Source of the DNA: Halothiobacillus diazotrophicus
GTDB taxonomy: Bacteria; Pseudomonadota; Gammaproteobacteria; Halothiobacillales; Halothiobacillaceae
Direction: 5' to 3'
DNA length: 64,000 bases
Assembly (NCBI RefSeq): GCF_001663815.1
Contig: NZ_CP016027.1
Span: 1,995,001-2,059,000 of the forward strand
The position numbers and the translations under genes were made by a program. The notes below the pieces were generated by a model. It was not told the DNA's origin. It worked only from the letters and a program-made list of their open reading frames with translations, and ran no database searches. Below, one piece after another: positions 63,706-64,000 of the stretch. Position 1 is the first letter of the stretch. Each line of letters begins with the position of its first letter.

Positions 63706-64000
63706 ATGTCAACGAACACTCTAGAACTTTGGCAGCGATGTGTTGAGCGCCTGTCTGCGGACCTGACGGCGCAGCAGATCAATACCTGGATCCGGCCGCT
63801 TCAGCCGGAATCCGCCGATGCGAATCATCTGATTCTCTGGGCGCCAAATCGTTTCGTACTGGATTGGGTCGCCCAGAAGTTGCAGGGCCAGATTCTCGGT
63901 TATGCGCGTGAGCTCGACGCGAATCCCGAACTGGTCATCAGTCTTCAGGTCGGAAGTGCACAAGCGAAGGCGGTGGCTCAGCCGTCCCCGCGCGTGTCCT
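63706..64000 (+). CDS. dnaA: Chromosomal replication initiator DnaA, N-terminal part
   Basis: DnaA opens the replication origin. The first 98 codons are present: domain I (MSTNTLELWQRCVERLSADL, then QQINTWIRPLQPE and LILWAPNRFVLDWV) and the start of the variable linker domain II. The gene runs off the window; the ATPase and DNA-binding domains are outside. Confidence 0.95.
   Translation, partial: MSTNTLELWQRCVERLSADLTAQQINTWIRPLQPESADANHLILWAPNRFVLDWVAQKLQGQILGYARELDANPELVISLQVGSAQAKAVAQPSPRVS

Overview
The window is a GC-rich (about 60%) stretch of a gammaproteobacterial chromosome next to dnaA. It starts inside mnmG and ends inside dnaA. Markers such as SecB, SdhE, UbiK, CmoA/CmoB, ComM, ZapE, the order rpmH-rnpA-yidD-yidC-mnmE and a GlnK-AmtB operon point to Gammaproteobacteria. 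I cannot name the genus from the sequence alone. No rRNA, tRNA, CRISPR array, prophage or insertion sequence was recognised, and no gene is clearly broken; only the two end genes are cut by the window.

Left part (1-25 kb) is housekeeping. It holds mnmG (partial), a membrane-anchored cold-shock-domain protein, oxyR, trxA, rho, purD, the tRNA methyltransferases trmL and trmO, and gpsA-secB. Next come a thiol-redox run (trxC, grxC, a membrane rhodanese, a DUF2892 protein and an ArsR-type repressor with the Cys41/Cys107 pair of persulfide sensors), the envelope genes envC, ctpA and yajL, a porin-glnK-amtB operon with a sigma-54-like promoter, ubiK, comM and zapE. The block ends with the sdhCDAB-sdhE operon behind a GntR regulator.

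Middle part (25-50 kb) is a very large amine catabolism region. A PuuR-like regulator faces bauA-mmsA (beta-alanine to malonate semialdehyde to acetyl-CoA). A long leftward series then follows: puuD, puuA, spuC, potF, potG, potH, potI, gabD, puuC, gabT, a second glutamine-synthetase-like ligase and an SMR exporter. A divergent MocR regulator stands at its head, followed by puuB, an agmatinase-family gene, an orphan class III aminotransferase and an MFS transporter. Together these could import putrescine (PotFGHI), make it from agmatine, and convert it to succinate by the gamma-glutamyl route (PuuA-B-C-D, GabT, GabD) or by direct transamination (SpuC). bauA-mmsA would take the aminopropyl half of spermidine. 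Several spacers in this region carry paired hairpins or operator-like repeats. A D-amino-acid module (ridA, alr, dadA, lrp) closes it.

Right part (54-64 kb) is again conserved: cmoA-cmoB, selD-selU, mnmE, yidC, yidD, rnpA, rpmH and dnaA. Perfect DnaA boxes cluster in the cmoA-selU spacer, with a second smaller group between selD and mnmE. The rpmH-dnaA spacer has none that I can see, so the replication origin may lie off its common position beside dnaA. Seven tRNA-modification genes occur in the window (mnmG, trmL, trmO, cmoA, cmoB, selU, mnmE).
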